Source of the DNA: Hyphomicrobiales bacterium
Lineage (GTDB): Bacteria; Pseudomonadota; Alphaproteobacteria; Rhizobiales; Rhizobiaceae
Direction: 5' to 3'
DNA: 44,571 nucleotides
Assembly (NCBI GenBank): GCA_900473205.1
Contig: UCLB01000017.1
Coordinates: 1 to 44,571 of the forward strand
The stretch's first letter is position 1. Each line of letters opens with the position of its first letter. This document shows, piece by piece, positions 16,977 to 24,792 of this stretch. The notes under the pieces are model-generated. The model worked only from the letters and a program-made list of their open reading frames with translations, had not been told where the DNA came from and searched no databases. The position numbers and the translations under genes are program-made.

Positions 16977-17131
16977 ACCCCCCTCTGCCTTGCCAGGCAT
17001 CTCCCCTCAAGGGGGGGGGCGACTTGTGGCGGCCTTTCGGCCTTCTCAACGCTCGTGAATGAAGTGGCGGAAGTGCGCCTCGCCGATCTCCCCACCTGAG
17101 GGGGAGATGCCCGGCAGGGCAGACGGGGGGT
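16977..17131. repeat. Intergenic mosaic inverted-repeat element (rhizobial type)
   Basis: A left arm (16977 to about 17014, CCCCCCTCTGCCTTGCC then AGGCATCTCCCC) and an inverted right arm (about 17091-17131, with the CCCGGCAGGGC core) match over some 35 bases with a few mismatches. Between them is GGCCTTTCGGCC. This is the style of the GC-rich mosaic elements scattered between genes of Rhizobium and Agrobacterium. It lies between the convergent iolB and peroxiredoxin genes and could form a long hairpin that stops or stabilises transcripts from both sides. Confidence 0.75.
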
Positions 17132-17166
17132 AAGCCACACCCGATACGCCTAAATTCAGACTGAAA

Positions 17167-17826
17167 TCACCCCTGCGGCTGCTTCGTCTTCCTCAAATAC
17201 GGCAGCACCGTATCAAACGAACCAAACCGCGCAATCGCATCCTCATTCGAAACGGCAGCCGTAATAATCACGTCCTCGCCCTGCTTCCAGTTGGCCGGTG
17301 TCGCCACCTGATGCTTCGCCGTCAGTTGGATGGAGTCGATGGTGCGCAGGATTTCATCGAAGTTGCGGCCTGTGGTCATCGGGTAGGTGAGGATCAGCTT
17401 GATCTTCTTGTCGGGGCCGATGACATAGACGGAGCGGACGGTGGCGTTATCGGCAGGCGTGCGGCCCTCGGAGCTTTCGCCTGCGTCATCCGGCAGCATG
17501 TCGTAAAGCTTGGCGACCTTGAGGTCCTTGTCACCGATCAGCGGATAGCCAACCTCGAAGCCGGTGGCGGTCTGGATGTCCTGTTTCCATTTGGAATGGC
17601 TTTCCACCGGATCAACAGAAATGCCGACGACCTTGACATTGCGCTTCCTAAACTCGTCATCCAGACCCGCCATCGCACCAAGTTCTGTGGTGCAGACTGG
17701 CGTAAAGTTCTTCGGGTGGGAAAACAGCACCGCCCAGCTATCACCGATCCATTCATGAAAGCTTATCGACCCCTGGGTTGTATCGGCTGTAAAATCCGGG
17801 GCGGTCTGGTTGATACGCAACGTCAT
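17167..17826 (-). CDS. 1-Cys peroxiredoxin (Prx6 type)
   Basis: A 219-residue thiol peroxidase reducing hydrogen peroxide or organic peroxides. ATG 17826 is chosen because GGAG lies six bases before it; an in-frame TTG four codons upstream overlaps that site. The peroxidatic Cys45 is in NFTPVCTTELG. There is no other Cys in the protein, which defines the 1-Cys type. The C-terminal extension after about residue 145 (LTYPMTTGRNFDEILR, then TPANWKQGEDVII) is the Prx6 dimerisation region. It stands alone, convergent with the iol operon and divergent from the exporter leader. Confidence 0.95.
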   Translation of the reverse strand: MTLRINQTAPDFTADTTQGSISFHEWIGDSWAVLFSHPKNFTPVCTTELGAMAGLDDEFRKRNVKVVGISVDPVESHSKWKQDIQTATGFEVGYPLIGDKDLKVAKLYDMLPDDAGESSEGRTPADNATVRSVYVIGPDKKIKLILTYPMTTGRNFDEILRTIDSIQLTAKHQVATPANWKQGEDVIITAAVSNEDAIARFGSFDTVLPYLRKTKQPQG

Positions 17827-18062
17827 GGCATGCTCCAAGCATAAGGTTAGAAATTGATTTTCTATCGTCGCGCGCTCAAAGTCGCCAAATAATCATCCAG
17901 AATATGCCAGTAGACGAGGAGAAAAGTTCTTCTTTTGGCATTTGGTGGCAATGGCTTTGCGATTCCAGTTTTCGGCCTGGACATATGAGATTTCGCAGCC
18001 CCTCCGCACCAGCGCTAAAGCGCCGTCTGTGACATCTCTGCCGCAGCCAGAGGTTTAGTGAG
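17827..18062. other. Intergenic DNA before the exporter promoter
   Basis: This stretch should hold the minus-strand promoter of the peroxiredoxin gene, probably close to 17850-17900. I see no gene, repeat or convincing hairpin in it. Confidence 0.4.
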
Positions 18063-18117
18063 TTGTCGCGACAAAAACGGGCTTGGCTTTTGAAGCGCGT
18101 TGCTTATTATATAAGCA
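18063..18117 (+). promoter_or_regulatory. Promoter with two palindromes ahead of the exporter leader
   Basis: TTGGCT (18083-18088) and TATTAT (18105-18110), 16 bases apart, form a plausible sigma-70-type promoter, giving an RNA start near 18117 and a leader ATG 26 bases later. The -10 lies inside a perfect 7-bp inverted repeat, TGCTTAT-TAT-ATAAGCA (18101-18117). A 12-bp palindrome TTGTCGCGACAA (18063-18074) lies just before the -35. Both are good candidate operators for an unknown repressor. Confidence 0.5.
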
Positions 18118-18142
18118 TCAACGTGAACGAGGGAGGTATTTG

Positions 18143-18190
18143 ATGGCATATTTTTCCAACTCCCCGGTGGCATCGGCCATTCACGGTTGA
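18143..18190 (+). CDS. 15-codon leader peptide upstream of ABC exporter
   Basis: ATG 18143 follows AGGGAGG with 7-base spacing, the best ribosome site of this region and better than that of the exporter itself. It encodes MAYFSNSPVASAIHG and stops at TGA 18188. It lies 122 bp before the exporter ORF and is followed by hairpins that can pair in alternative ways. The arrangement is that of a regulatory leader peptide, as known for trp attenuators and for resistance genes controlled by ribosome stalling. Not a recognised family; function inferred only from layout. Confidence 0.5.
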   Translation: MAYFSNSPVASAIHG

Positions 18191-18193
18191 CGC

Positions 18194-18250
18194 TCTCTTT
18201 TTCTGTCGAACAAGAGATTGACGCGTAAAGACCGGTAGGCCGGTCCTCTT
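18194..18250 (+). promoter_or_regulatory. Attenuator-like alternative hairpins
   Basis: TCTCTT (18194-18199, just after the leader stop) can pair with AAGAGA (18212-18217). The same AAGAG can instead pair with CTCTT (18246-18250), enclosing the perfect hairpin GACCGG-TAGG-CCGGTC (18230-18245), after which comes CTGATTTTCCCC. The two pairings exclude each other. A further CCGGC/GCCGG hairpin lies at the exporter start (about 18318-18332). Confidence 0.4.
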
Positions 18251-18311
18251 CTGATTTTCCCCAAATTATTTCGCGTATCAATCTGGCGCGGATTCCGTTT
18301 TTCCTTCTTTT

Positions 18312-20159
18312 ATGGGACCGGCTATTCGCCGGATGCACTTCATGTCTTTTGGTTTGAAACTGCGCCGAAGTCAGGCGTTTCGTAGCGTTTTTCGCTTTTG
18401 TTGGGCGCATTGGCGTCAGCAACCCGGTCGCGTCGGCTTCATGCTGTGCGCGGTTCTATTTTCCACGCTTGCCGATGTGCTGACGCCCATGTTCGCAGGG
18501 CGGCTGGTGGATGCCGTCGTGTCCGGCACGGCGAGCGATCCTGTTGCGTGGAGCAACGCGCTCACCGCATTCTGCTGGCTGATGGGTCTTGCCGTGCTGG
18601 CCGTCATTCTGCGCCACGCCACCTTCATGACCATCATCAGCTTCACTCTGCGGTCTATGACGGATATCGCAGCCGACTCGTTTCACCGCATCCAGCGTTT
18701 CTCCTCGGATTGGCATGCCAACAGCTTTGCCGGATCAACGGTGCGTAAGGTCACGCGTGGCATGTGGGCGCTCGATCTGCTGAATGACGTGGTATTCGTC
18801 GCACTGTTTCCGTCCGTCGTCATGCTCATCGGCTCGACCGTGTTGATGACATGGTACTGGCCAATGATGGGCCTGCTCGTCGGGCTGGGCTCCTTGCTGT
18901 TCGTCGTGATTACGGTGTGCATGGCGCTCGGCTATGTTGCGCCCATGGCGAGCCTTGCCAATGCCTGGGATACCAAGCTGGGCGGCTCCTTGGCCGATGC
19001 GGTGACCTGTAATGCTGTGGTCAAAGCCTTTGGTGCCGAGGAGCGAGAAGACCGTCGCCTGACGCGCGTGATGGGCAAATGGCAGGACAGAACCCGGCGC
19101 ACATGGACGCGCGGCACCATCAACGGCACACTTCAGGCAAGCCTGCTCAGCATCCTGCGGGCAGGCGTGGTCGGGCTTGCGCTTTTGCTATGGGCTAGCG
19201 GAAAAGCCAATGCGGGCGATATCACTTTCGTTCTAACTGCCTTCTTCATTCTGCAAGGTTATTTGCGTGAAATCGGTATGCATATCCGTAACTTGCAGAA
19301 GTCGGTCAACGATATGGAAGAGCTTGTCGCTATCCATTCCCAGCCACTTGGCATCGAAGATGTGCCTGGCGCAAAAACGCTTGTCATCGATGAGGGCAGA
19401 ATAGAGTTCGACCGGGTCAGCTTCCATTACGGCAGGCATCTGGCGCCGCTTTACAAGGACTTCTCAGTCATCATCAAGCCGGGTGAGCGGGTGGGACTTG
19501 TCGGTCATTCCGGCTCTGGCAAGACCACCTTCATCAAGCTGATCCAGCGTCTGCATGATGTCAGCCACGGCACAATCCGCATCGATGGGCAGGACATTTC
19601 GCAGGTGTCGCAGGCGTCCTTGCGCCAACAGATTGCCATCGTGCAGCAGGAGCCGATCCTGTTTCACCGATCGCTTGCGGAAAACATCGCCTATGCGAGG
19701 CCGAACGCCACGCAGAGCGAAATCGAGAATGCGGCGAAACTTGCCAGCGCGCACGGCTTCATCACAGCTTTGCCGAAGGGTTACGGCACGCTGGTGGGCG
19801 AACGGGGCGTGAAGCTTTCGGGCGGTGAGCGTCAACGTATCGCAATCGCGCGGGCATTTTTGGCGGATGCCCCCGTCCTCATTCTCGATGAGGCGACATC
19901 CAGTCTGGATTCGGAATCGGAGATGCTGATCCAGAACGCGATGGAGAGGTTGATGCTGGGACGGACAACGCTTGTCGTGGCGCACCGTCTCTCGACCGTC
20001 CGATCTCTGGATCGGCTGCTGGTCTTCGATCACGGCAAAATCGCGGAAGAGGGCACCCATCTCAGCCTCATCCAGAAGAAGGGCGGCATCTATCGCGGTC
20101 TCTTCGAGCGGCAGGCTCTGGAACTGACGAAGGGTCTTGTTGTGGATGTTGCCGAATAA
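18312..20159 (+). CDS. ABC exporter, fused membrane and ATPase domains (MsbA/multidrug type)
   Basis: A 615-residue half-transporter that would work as a homodimer in the inner membrane. About six membrane helices lie in residues 40-330, followed by a cytoplasmic ATPase: Walker A GHSGSGKTT (about 398-406), signature LSGGERQRIAIARA, Walker B VLILDEATSSLD and the switch His in VVAHRLSTV. All ATPase motifs are intact. The start is uncertain: ATG at 18312, 18333 and 18342 are all in frame and none has a good ribosome site; 18342 would give 605 residues. Poor initiation signals plus the upstream leader and hairpins suggest control of translation or elongation. The substrate is unknown; drug or lipid export is the family norm. 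Confidence 0.92.
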   Translation: MGPAIRRMHFMSFGLKLRRSQAFRSVFRFCWAHWRQQPGRVGFMLCAVLFSTLADVLTPMFAGRLVDAVVSGTASDPVAWSNALTAFCWLMGLAVLAVILRHATFMTIISFTLRSMTDIAADSFHRIQRFSSDWHANSFAGSTVRKVTRGMWALDLLNDVVFVALFPSVVMLIGSTVLMTWYWPMMGLLVGLGSLLFVVITVCMALGYVAPMASLANAWDTKLGGSLADAVTCNAVVKAFGAEEREDRRLTRVMGKWQDRTRRTWTRGTINGTLQASLLSILRAGVVGLALLLWASGKANAGDITFVLTAFFILQGYLREIGMHIRNLQKSVNDMEELVAIHSQPLGIEDVPGAKTLVIDEGRIEFDRVSFHYGRHLAPLYKDFSVIIKPGERVGLVGHSGSGKTTFIKLIQRLHDVSHGTIRIDGQDISQVSQASLRQQIAIVQQEPILFHRSLAENIAYARPNATQSEIENAAKLASAHGFITALPKGYGTLVGERGVKLSGGERQRIAIARAFLADAPVLILDEATSSLDSESEMLIQNAMERLMLGRTTLVVAHRLSTVRSLDRLLVFDHGKIAEEGTHLSLIQKKGGIYRGLFERQALELTKGLVVDVAE

Positions 20160-20167
20160 GGTGGAAA

Positions 20168-20195
20168 GTCCACGGCATCGAGCGATGTCGTGGAC
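20168..20195. terminator. Hairpin between convergent genes
   Basis: GTCCACGGCATCG (20168-20180) and CGATGTCGTGGAC (20183-20195) pair over 13 bases with one G-T. It lies between the exporter stop and the end of the minus-strand monooxygenase gene. No clear T-run follows on either strand, so efficiency is uncertain. Confidence 0.5.
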
Positions 20196-20202
20196 CTGAT
20201 GT

Positions 20203-21225
20203 TTAGCGCCAGCCGAGTTCTGGCGCGACGTGTTTCAGGATCGATTCCAACGCGTGGACATTGTAATCTACACCCAACTGGTTCGGGATCGTCAACAACA
20301 GCGTATCGGCCTCGGCAATCGCCTCGTCCTTTGCCAGTTCCTTGATCAATACGTCCGGCTCTGCCGCGTAGGAGCGCCCGAAGATGGCGCGCGTGTTCGC
20401 ATCCAGATAACCGATGCTGTCGCTTTCCTTGGATCCGCCGCCGAAATAGGCGCGGTCGCGGTCATCAACCAGCGCAAAAATGCTGCGGCTGACGGAAACG
20501 CGCGGCTCGCGGCTGTGACAGGCTTCTTTCCATGCCTGACGGAACGCCCGGATCTGCGCGGCCTGCTGCACATGGAAAGGCTCGCCGGTTTCGTCGTCCT
20601 TCAGGGTCGAGCTTTGCAGGCTCATGCCCAGCTTGCCCGCCCAGATGGCTGTGGCGTTGGAGCCAGCGCCCCACCAAATGCGGTCGCGCAGACCTTCCGA
20701 ATGCGGCTCCAGACGGAGAAGGCCGGGAGGGTTGGGGAACATTGGATGCGGGTTCGGCTCTGCAAAACCTTCACCTTTGAGCACTTCCAGAAAGACTTCG
20801 GCGCTGTTGCGGCCCATATCTGCATCGCTTGCACCGTCTTTCGGCTGATAGCCGAAATACCGCCAACCATCGATCACCTGTTCGGGCGAACCGCGGCTAA
20901 GGCCCAGTTGCAGGCGACCATTGGAAATGAGATCGGCAGCGCCAGCATCCTCCGCCATATAGAGCGGGTTTTCGTAGCGCATATCGATAACACCGGTGCC
21001 GATCTCGATCTTTTTCGTTCTGGCACCAACGGCGGCCAGCAGCGGAAAGGGTGAGGCCAGCTGGCGGGCAAAGTGGTGGACGCGGAAGTAAGCACCATCG
21101 ACGCCGATTTCTTCAGCGGCAACGGACAGCTCGATGGATTGCTGAAGCACGTCCTTGGCGGTGCGCGCCTGCGAATGGGCACCGGGGCTCCAGTGCCCGA
21201 AAGACAGAAAACCAATCTTCTTCAT
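20203..21225 (-). CDS. LLM-class flavin-dependent oxidoreductase (luciferase-like)
   Basis: A 340-residue TIM-barrel flavoenzyme of the bacterial luciferase-like monooxygenase family. Family features are the start KKIGFLSFGHW, the YFRVHHFA segment, the IEIGTGVIDMRYENPLYMAEDAG block, and RLQLGLSRGSPEQVI. It would use reduced FMN and oxygen; the substrate cannot be told. The start follows AGGTGAA. It lies 88 bp downstream of the betaine-type importer on the same strand but has its own long inverted repeat in front, so it is probably separately controlled. Confidence 0.9.
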   Translation of the reverse strand: MKKIGFLSFGHWSPGAHSQARTAKDVLQQSIELSVAAEEIGVDGAYFRVHHFARQLASPFPLLAAVGARTKKIEIGTGVIDMRYENPLYMAEDAGAADLISNGRLQLGLSRGSPEQVIDGWRYFGYQPKDGASDADMGRNSAEVFLEVLKGEGFAEPNPHPMFPNPPGLLRLEPHSEGLRDRIWWGAGSNATAIWAGKLGMSLQSSTLKDDETGEPFHVQQAAQIRAFRQAWKEACHSREPRVSVSRSIFALVDDRDRAYFGGGSKESDSIGYLDANTRAIFGRSYAAEPDVLIKELAKDEAIAEADTLLLTIPNQLGVDYNVHALESILKHVAPELGWR

Positions 21226-21236
21226 GATATTTCACC

Positions 21237-21280
21237 TGAATTGCGTATGTTTCGTTGCCGAACATATAATGCGCAATTCA
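21237..21280 (-). promoter_or_regulatory. Long interrupted palindrome upstream of the LLM oxidoreductase
   Basis: TGAATTGCG (21237-21245) is exactly complementary to CGCAATTCA (21272-21280). Nested inside, TATGTT (21246-21251) pairs with AACATA (21261-21266). Together this gives about 17 base pairs around a short centre, ending just before the ribosome site of the minus-strand gene. It may be an operator or a mRNA hairpin that covers the 5' leader. Confidence 0.5.
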
Positions 21281-21313
21281 TGGAATGTACGGCCAAGATT
21301 GTGAACAGTCTGT

Positions 21314-22405
21314 TCAGGCCTTGGCGCGAACGATGCCTGCGGTGGAATGAATGCCACTTTCCCCTTCCTGCACCTGCGCATTGACGATGGCGCTGGCGAG
21401 TTGGCGGAAACTGACCATACCCAAAACCTCCCCAGAAGGGCTGGCAACGGCTGCATCGTCCTGACCGCTGATCGACAGCAGGCGCATGGCTTCCTCCACG
21501 CTGGTTCCCGCCAGCACTTGCGGACCACTAAGCGGCAGGCCCGGCCTGACCGGTGACATGACGGCCTCCACATTGATGACGCGACCGCGGTTCACTTCCT
21601 TGACGAAGTTGGCGATGTAATCATCCGCCGGGCGCAGCACGATGTCCTGACTGGTACCCTGCTGAATGACTTCGCCATCGCGCAGAATGGCAATCTGGTC
21701 TCCCAGACGCAGCGCCTCATCCAGATCATGGGTGATGAAGACGATGGTCTTCCTGATTTCCTTCTGGATATCCAGAAGCACGGTCTGCATGTCGGTGCGG
21801 ATGAGAGGATCGAGCGCCGAATAGGCCTCGTCCATCAACAGAACCGGGGCATCGTTGGAGAGTGCGCGTGCCAGCCCAACACGCTGCTGCATGCCGCCGG
21901 ACAGCTGGTTGGGAAAGCGCGTTTCGAATCCCTTCAGCCCGACACGCTCCAGCCAGCGCATGGCGATGTCTACGCTTTGTGCCCGGGCCATGCCCTGAAC
22001 CTCAAGGCCATAGACAGTGTTGTCTAGTACATTCCGATGCGGCAGCAGCGCGAATTTCTGGAACACCATCGCGGTCTGGTGGCGGCGAAAGGCGCGCAGC
22101 TCCGTGGCATTCATCTTCACCACATCCATGCCATCGACCAGCACTTCGCCCGCCGTGGGGTCTATCAGCCGGTTGATGTGGCGGATTAGCGTGGATTTGC
22201 CGGAGCCGGAAAGGCCCATGATGACCTGAATGCAGCCGGAGGGAATGTCGATATTGATATCCCGCAGGCCCAGAACGTGTCCATATTTCTCGTTCAGTTC
22301 CGTCTTCGTCAGTCCGTTTCGCACCGCTTCCACATGGGCTTGAGGATTGCTGCCGAAAATCTTGTAAAGATTGCTGATTTTAATGCCGCCGAAAGCGTCA
22401 GCCAT
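21314..22405 (-). CDS. Quaternary-amine (betaine/choline/proline) ABC importer ATPase with CBS-like tail
   Basis: A 363-residue ATPase of the ProV/ChoV/OpuA type. The open frame extends upstream to 22495, but ATG 22405 has AGGAGAT six bases before it and starts the conserved N-terminus. Residues about 1-45 carry the family extension (KISNLYKIFGSNP). Walker A is GLSGSGKST (64-72), signature LSGGMQQRV (168-176), Walker B VLLMDEAYSALD. Residues about 285-350 are CBS-like (SVEEAMRLLSISGQDDAAV), the region that senses ionic strength in OpuA-type transporters. Its start overlaps the permease stop by 8 bp, so the two are coupled. Confidence 0.92.
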   Translation of the reverse strand: MADAFGGIKISNLYKIFGSNPQAHVEAVRNGLTKTELNEKYGHVLGLRDINIDIPSGCIQVIMGLSGSGKSTLIRHINRLIDPTAGEVLVDGMDVVKMNATELRAFRRHQTAMVFQKFALLPHRNVLDNTVYGLEVQGMARAQSVDIAMRWLERVGLKGFETRFPNQLSGGMQQRVGLARALSNDAPVLLMDEAYSALDPLIRTDMQTVLLDIQKEIRKTIVFITHDLDEALRLGDQIAILRDGEVIQQGTSQDIVLRPADDYIANFVKEVNRGRVINVEAVMSPVRPGLPLSGPQVLAGTSVEEAMRLLSISGQDDAAVASPSGEVLGMVSFRQLASAIVNAQVQEGESGIHSTAGIVRAKA

Positions 22406-23285
22406 GGGCCATCTCCTGATGTTTCTGGAGCCTTTTGCCATAGGCCTGGCTGATGCGGTCGAAGATGATGGCAATGCCGACGATGGCGAGGCCATTGAAG
22501 ATCCCGAGTGTGAAATACTGGTTGGCGATGGCTTTCAAAACCGGCTGGCCAAGCCCCTGCACGCCGATCATCGAGGCAACGACGACCATGGCGAGCGCCA
22601 TCATGATGGTTTGGTTGATCCCGGCCATGATGGTGGGAAGCGCAAGGGGCAATTGTACCTTGAACAGCTTTTGCCAACCGGACGAGCCAAACGCATCGGC
22701 TGCCTCCAGCACGTCCCGGTCCACCAACCGTATGCCGAGATTGGTCAGGCGTATCATCGGCGGAATGGCGTAGATCACCACCGCGATCAGCCCCGGCACC
22801 CTGCCGATGCCCAGCAGCATCACGACCGGAATGAGATACACGAAACTCGGCATGGTCTGCATGACATCGAGGATGGGATTGATGACTCGCTGCACACGGT
22901 TGGAATGTGACATGGCGATTCCGATGGGAATGCCGATGATGATGGATAGCACCGTGCAGACGAAGATCATCGAGATCGTCCGCATCGTATCCGTCCACAT
23001 GTCGAAATAGCCGATGGCGAGAAGGGTCAGAAGACAGCTGAGAACGATCTTGAGATTGCGACTGGCAAACCAGGCAATGGCCATGATGATCAGAATGATG
23101 ATCGGCCAGGGCGTTTGCGTCATGAAGCGCTCTGCGGCGATCAGAAACTGTTGCAGGGGTGAGAAGAAGCCCTCTATCGTGCCGCCCCAGGCACGCGTGA
23201 ATTCACGAAAGCCGTCATCGATCATCTTTTTCAGATTTCGAAGCGTCTCATCGTTCATGTGCGGAAACGTGTAAAACCAATCCAT
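22398..23285 (-). CDS. Quaternary-amine ABC importer permease
   Basis: A 295-residue inner-membrane protein of the ProW/ChoW/OpuAB type. After a soluble N-terminus of about 60 residues come six or seven membrane helices starting PWPIIILIIMAIAWF. The EAA loop that contacts the ATPase is EAADAFGSSGWQKLFKVQLP. It lies between the binding-protein gene (99 bp upstream, with a stem-loop in the gap) and the ATPase gene (8 bp overlap). Confidence 0.93.
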   Translation of the reverse strand: MDWFYTFPHMNDETLRNLKKMIDDGFREFTRAWGGTIEGFFSPLQQFLIAAERFMTQTPWPIIILIIMAIAWFASRNLKIVLSCLLTLLAIGYFDMWTDTMRTISMIFVCTVLSIIIGIPIGIAMSHSNRVQRVINPILDVMQTMPSFVYLIPVVMLLGIGRVPGLIAVVIYAIPPMIRLTNLGIRLVDRDVLEAADAFGSSGWQKLFKVQLPLALPTIMAGINQTIMMALAMVVVASMIGVQGLGQPVLKAIANQYFTLGIFNGLAIVGIAIIFDRISQAYGKRLQKHQEMAHG

Positions 23286-23307
23286 ACAATTCCCCTATGA
23301 TCGCGGC

Positions 23308-23338
23308 GACATGCGACTGGTTTTGCCAATCGCATGTC
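23308..23338 (-). promoter_or_regulatory. Stem-loop between binding-protein and permease genes
   Basis: GACATGCGACTGG (23308-23320) pairs with CCAATCGCATGTC (23326-23338), 13 positions with one mismatch, in the gap after the binding-protein stop. Hairpins at this place usually protect the 3' end of the binding-protein mRNA and raise its level over the permease. Confidence 0.55.
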
Positions 23339-23384
23339 TATTTGCGTGGCTGCCGGACGGCGGGTCAGGCAGCAGGGAAGGTCA

Positions 23385-24386
23385 TCAGAGCGAAGCCTTG
23401 ATCTTTTCCGCCGCGTCGGCAGACACCCACTTCGTCCAGATGTCGGGGTTTTCTTTCAGGAAGTGCTTGGCGCTGTCTTCGCCCGTTGCCTGATTGTCCG
23501 TCATCCAGGCCATCAGCTTGTTGACGGTCGCGTTGCTCCAGGACCGCTTGTTGAGATAGTCCATCACTTCTGGGCCAGCCTTTTCCGAAAAAGGCTTGGC
23601 AACCAGCGTGACGACCTTGTCGACCGGCCATGCATTCGGCTTCGGATCCGGGCAATCGGCAACCGTGTTGCAACGTTTCCACTCGGCAGGATCGGCGGCA
23701 ACGCCGGGCTCCAGCTTCACCATTTCATACTTGCCGAGAAGGGCGGTGGGTGACCAGTAATAGCCGACCCATGGCTGCTTGCGCTCATAAGCCTTGGCGA
23801 TGGAGCCATCGAGACCAGCGGAGGATCCACTATCGATGAGGTTGAAGCCAGCCTTTTCAGCGCCGAATGCCTTGTAAAGCTGAGCGGTGACGACGGTGCC
23901 ACCCCAACCCTGCGGACCGTTGACGATAGCGCCCTTGTCAGGATTTTCGGCATCCGGGAAAAGCTTGGGGTTTTTCAAGAGGTCGCCGATGGTCTTGATA
24001 TCAGGATGGGCGTCGGCAACGTATTTCGGTATCCACCAGCCCTGAATGCCGCCATCCGGCAAAGCCGTTGCGGCAACAACGAGTTTGCCTTCATCCACGC
24101 CACGCTTGACCACATCTGGCAGCGTATCTGCCCATGCTTCCGGCGCGATATCCGGCTGGCCTTTTTCCACCATGGAGGTGATCGTCGGAACGGTGTCGCC
24201 AATAGTGATATCAGCGCTGCAACCATAGCCCTCGTTGAGGATGATCTTATCAATGGCAGAGAGCACTTCGGCGCTCTGCCAGTTCATGCTGGCGATGGTG
24301 GGGCTACCGCATTCTGCGGCATTCGACGCGGACGCGCCACCTAGCAGACCGAACACCAGACAGGTCGATGCAAGCAGTTTCTTCAT
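23385..24386 (-). CDS. Quaternary-amine ABC importer periplasmic binding protein
   Basis: A 333-residue protein with a Sec signal peptide (residues 1 to about 23, cleavage near SNA|AEC). The mature part is of the OpuAC/ProX substrate-binding family: NWQSAEVLSAIDKIIL near the start, EAWADTLPD, GWWIPKYVADAHPDIKTI, NGPQGWGG and PWVGYYWSPTALLG, with several Trp/Tyr residues of the kind that form the cation-binding box. It is longer than, and differs from, the choline-specific ChoX of Sinorhizobium, so the ligand (glycine betaine, proline betaine, choline or histidine-like) is left open. It is the first gene of the three-gene operon; the promoter should lie in 24387-24600. Confidence 0.92.
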   Translation of the reverse strand: MKKLLASTCLVFGLLGGASASNAAECGSPTIASMNWQSAEVLSAIDKIILNEGYGCSADITIGDTVPTITSMVEKGQPDIAPEAWADTLPDVVKRGVDEGKLVVAATALPDGGIQGWWIPKYVADAHPDIKTIGDLLKNPKLFPDAENPDKGAIVNGPQGWGGTVVTAQLYKAFGAEKAGFNLIDSGSSAGLDGSIAKAYERKQPWVGYYWSPTALLGKYEMVKLEPGVAADPAEWKRCNTVADCPDPKPNAWPVDKVVTLVAKPFSEKAGPEVMDYLNKRSWSNATVNKLMAWMTDNQATGEDSAKHFLKENPDIWTKWVSADAAEKIKASL

Positions 24387-24792
24387 ATCTGTTCCCTTTA
24401 TTGGCGGCGCTTATCAAGAAGCAAACCTGCCGCTGGGTCTGCCCCTGTCTTTGTCTTTGCAAAGTTAAGCGGATGATGGCGTGAAGCTCGAACGCGAACC
24501 TACGCGAGATGCGACGGCTTTTCGCTCAGATACGACAAAGACGAGTGTTTGCGTGAATCGCAGAGGTGACGCAGCAGCGCGGCGGAGAGGAAAAATAAGG
24601 CCTCAAACAGCCGGTTTTCGGCTGTCGCACAAAAAAGATTCAATCCAAATCGTTTGAAAAATCCTTGGCGCTAAAAAAGGCTTGGATAGTTATCTCCTTC
24701 AAGACAATAGTGTTTCCCGTGATGAGAAATCGATCACCTGCTTTTTAGGGGGCATCGATACAGACGGTAAACATTAACAAGGGGGAAATACC
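24387..24792. promoter_or_regulatory. Divergent promoter region between importer operon and aldolase
   Basis: 406 bp with no gene. It must hold the minus-strand promoter of the betaine-type importer and the plus-strand promoter of the aldolase. A small perfect hairpin ACAGCCG-GTTTT-CGGCTGT lies at 24607-24625, followed by CGCACAAAAAA. The AT-rich part at 24640-24780 is the likely aldolase promoter region; no -35/-10 pair is clear enough to name. Confidence 0.45.

Noticed and set aside
21303..21315. GAACAG-T-CTGTTC palindrome at the end of the importer ATPase gene, considered as a LexA box
   Set aside because: Alphaproteobacterial LexA boxes are direct repeats GTTC-N7-GTTC; this is a short inverted repeat overlapping a stop codon, likely chance.
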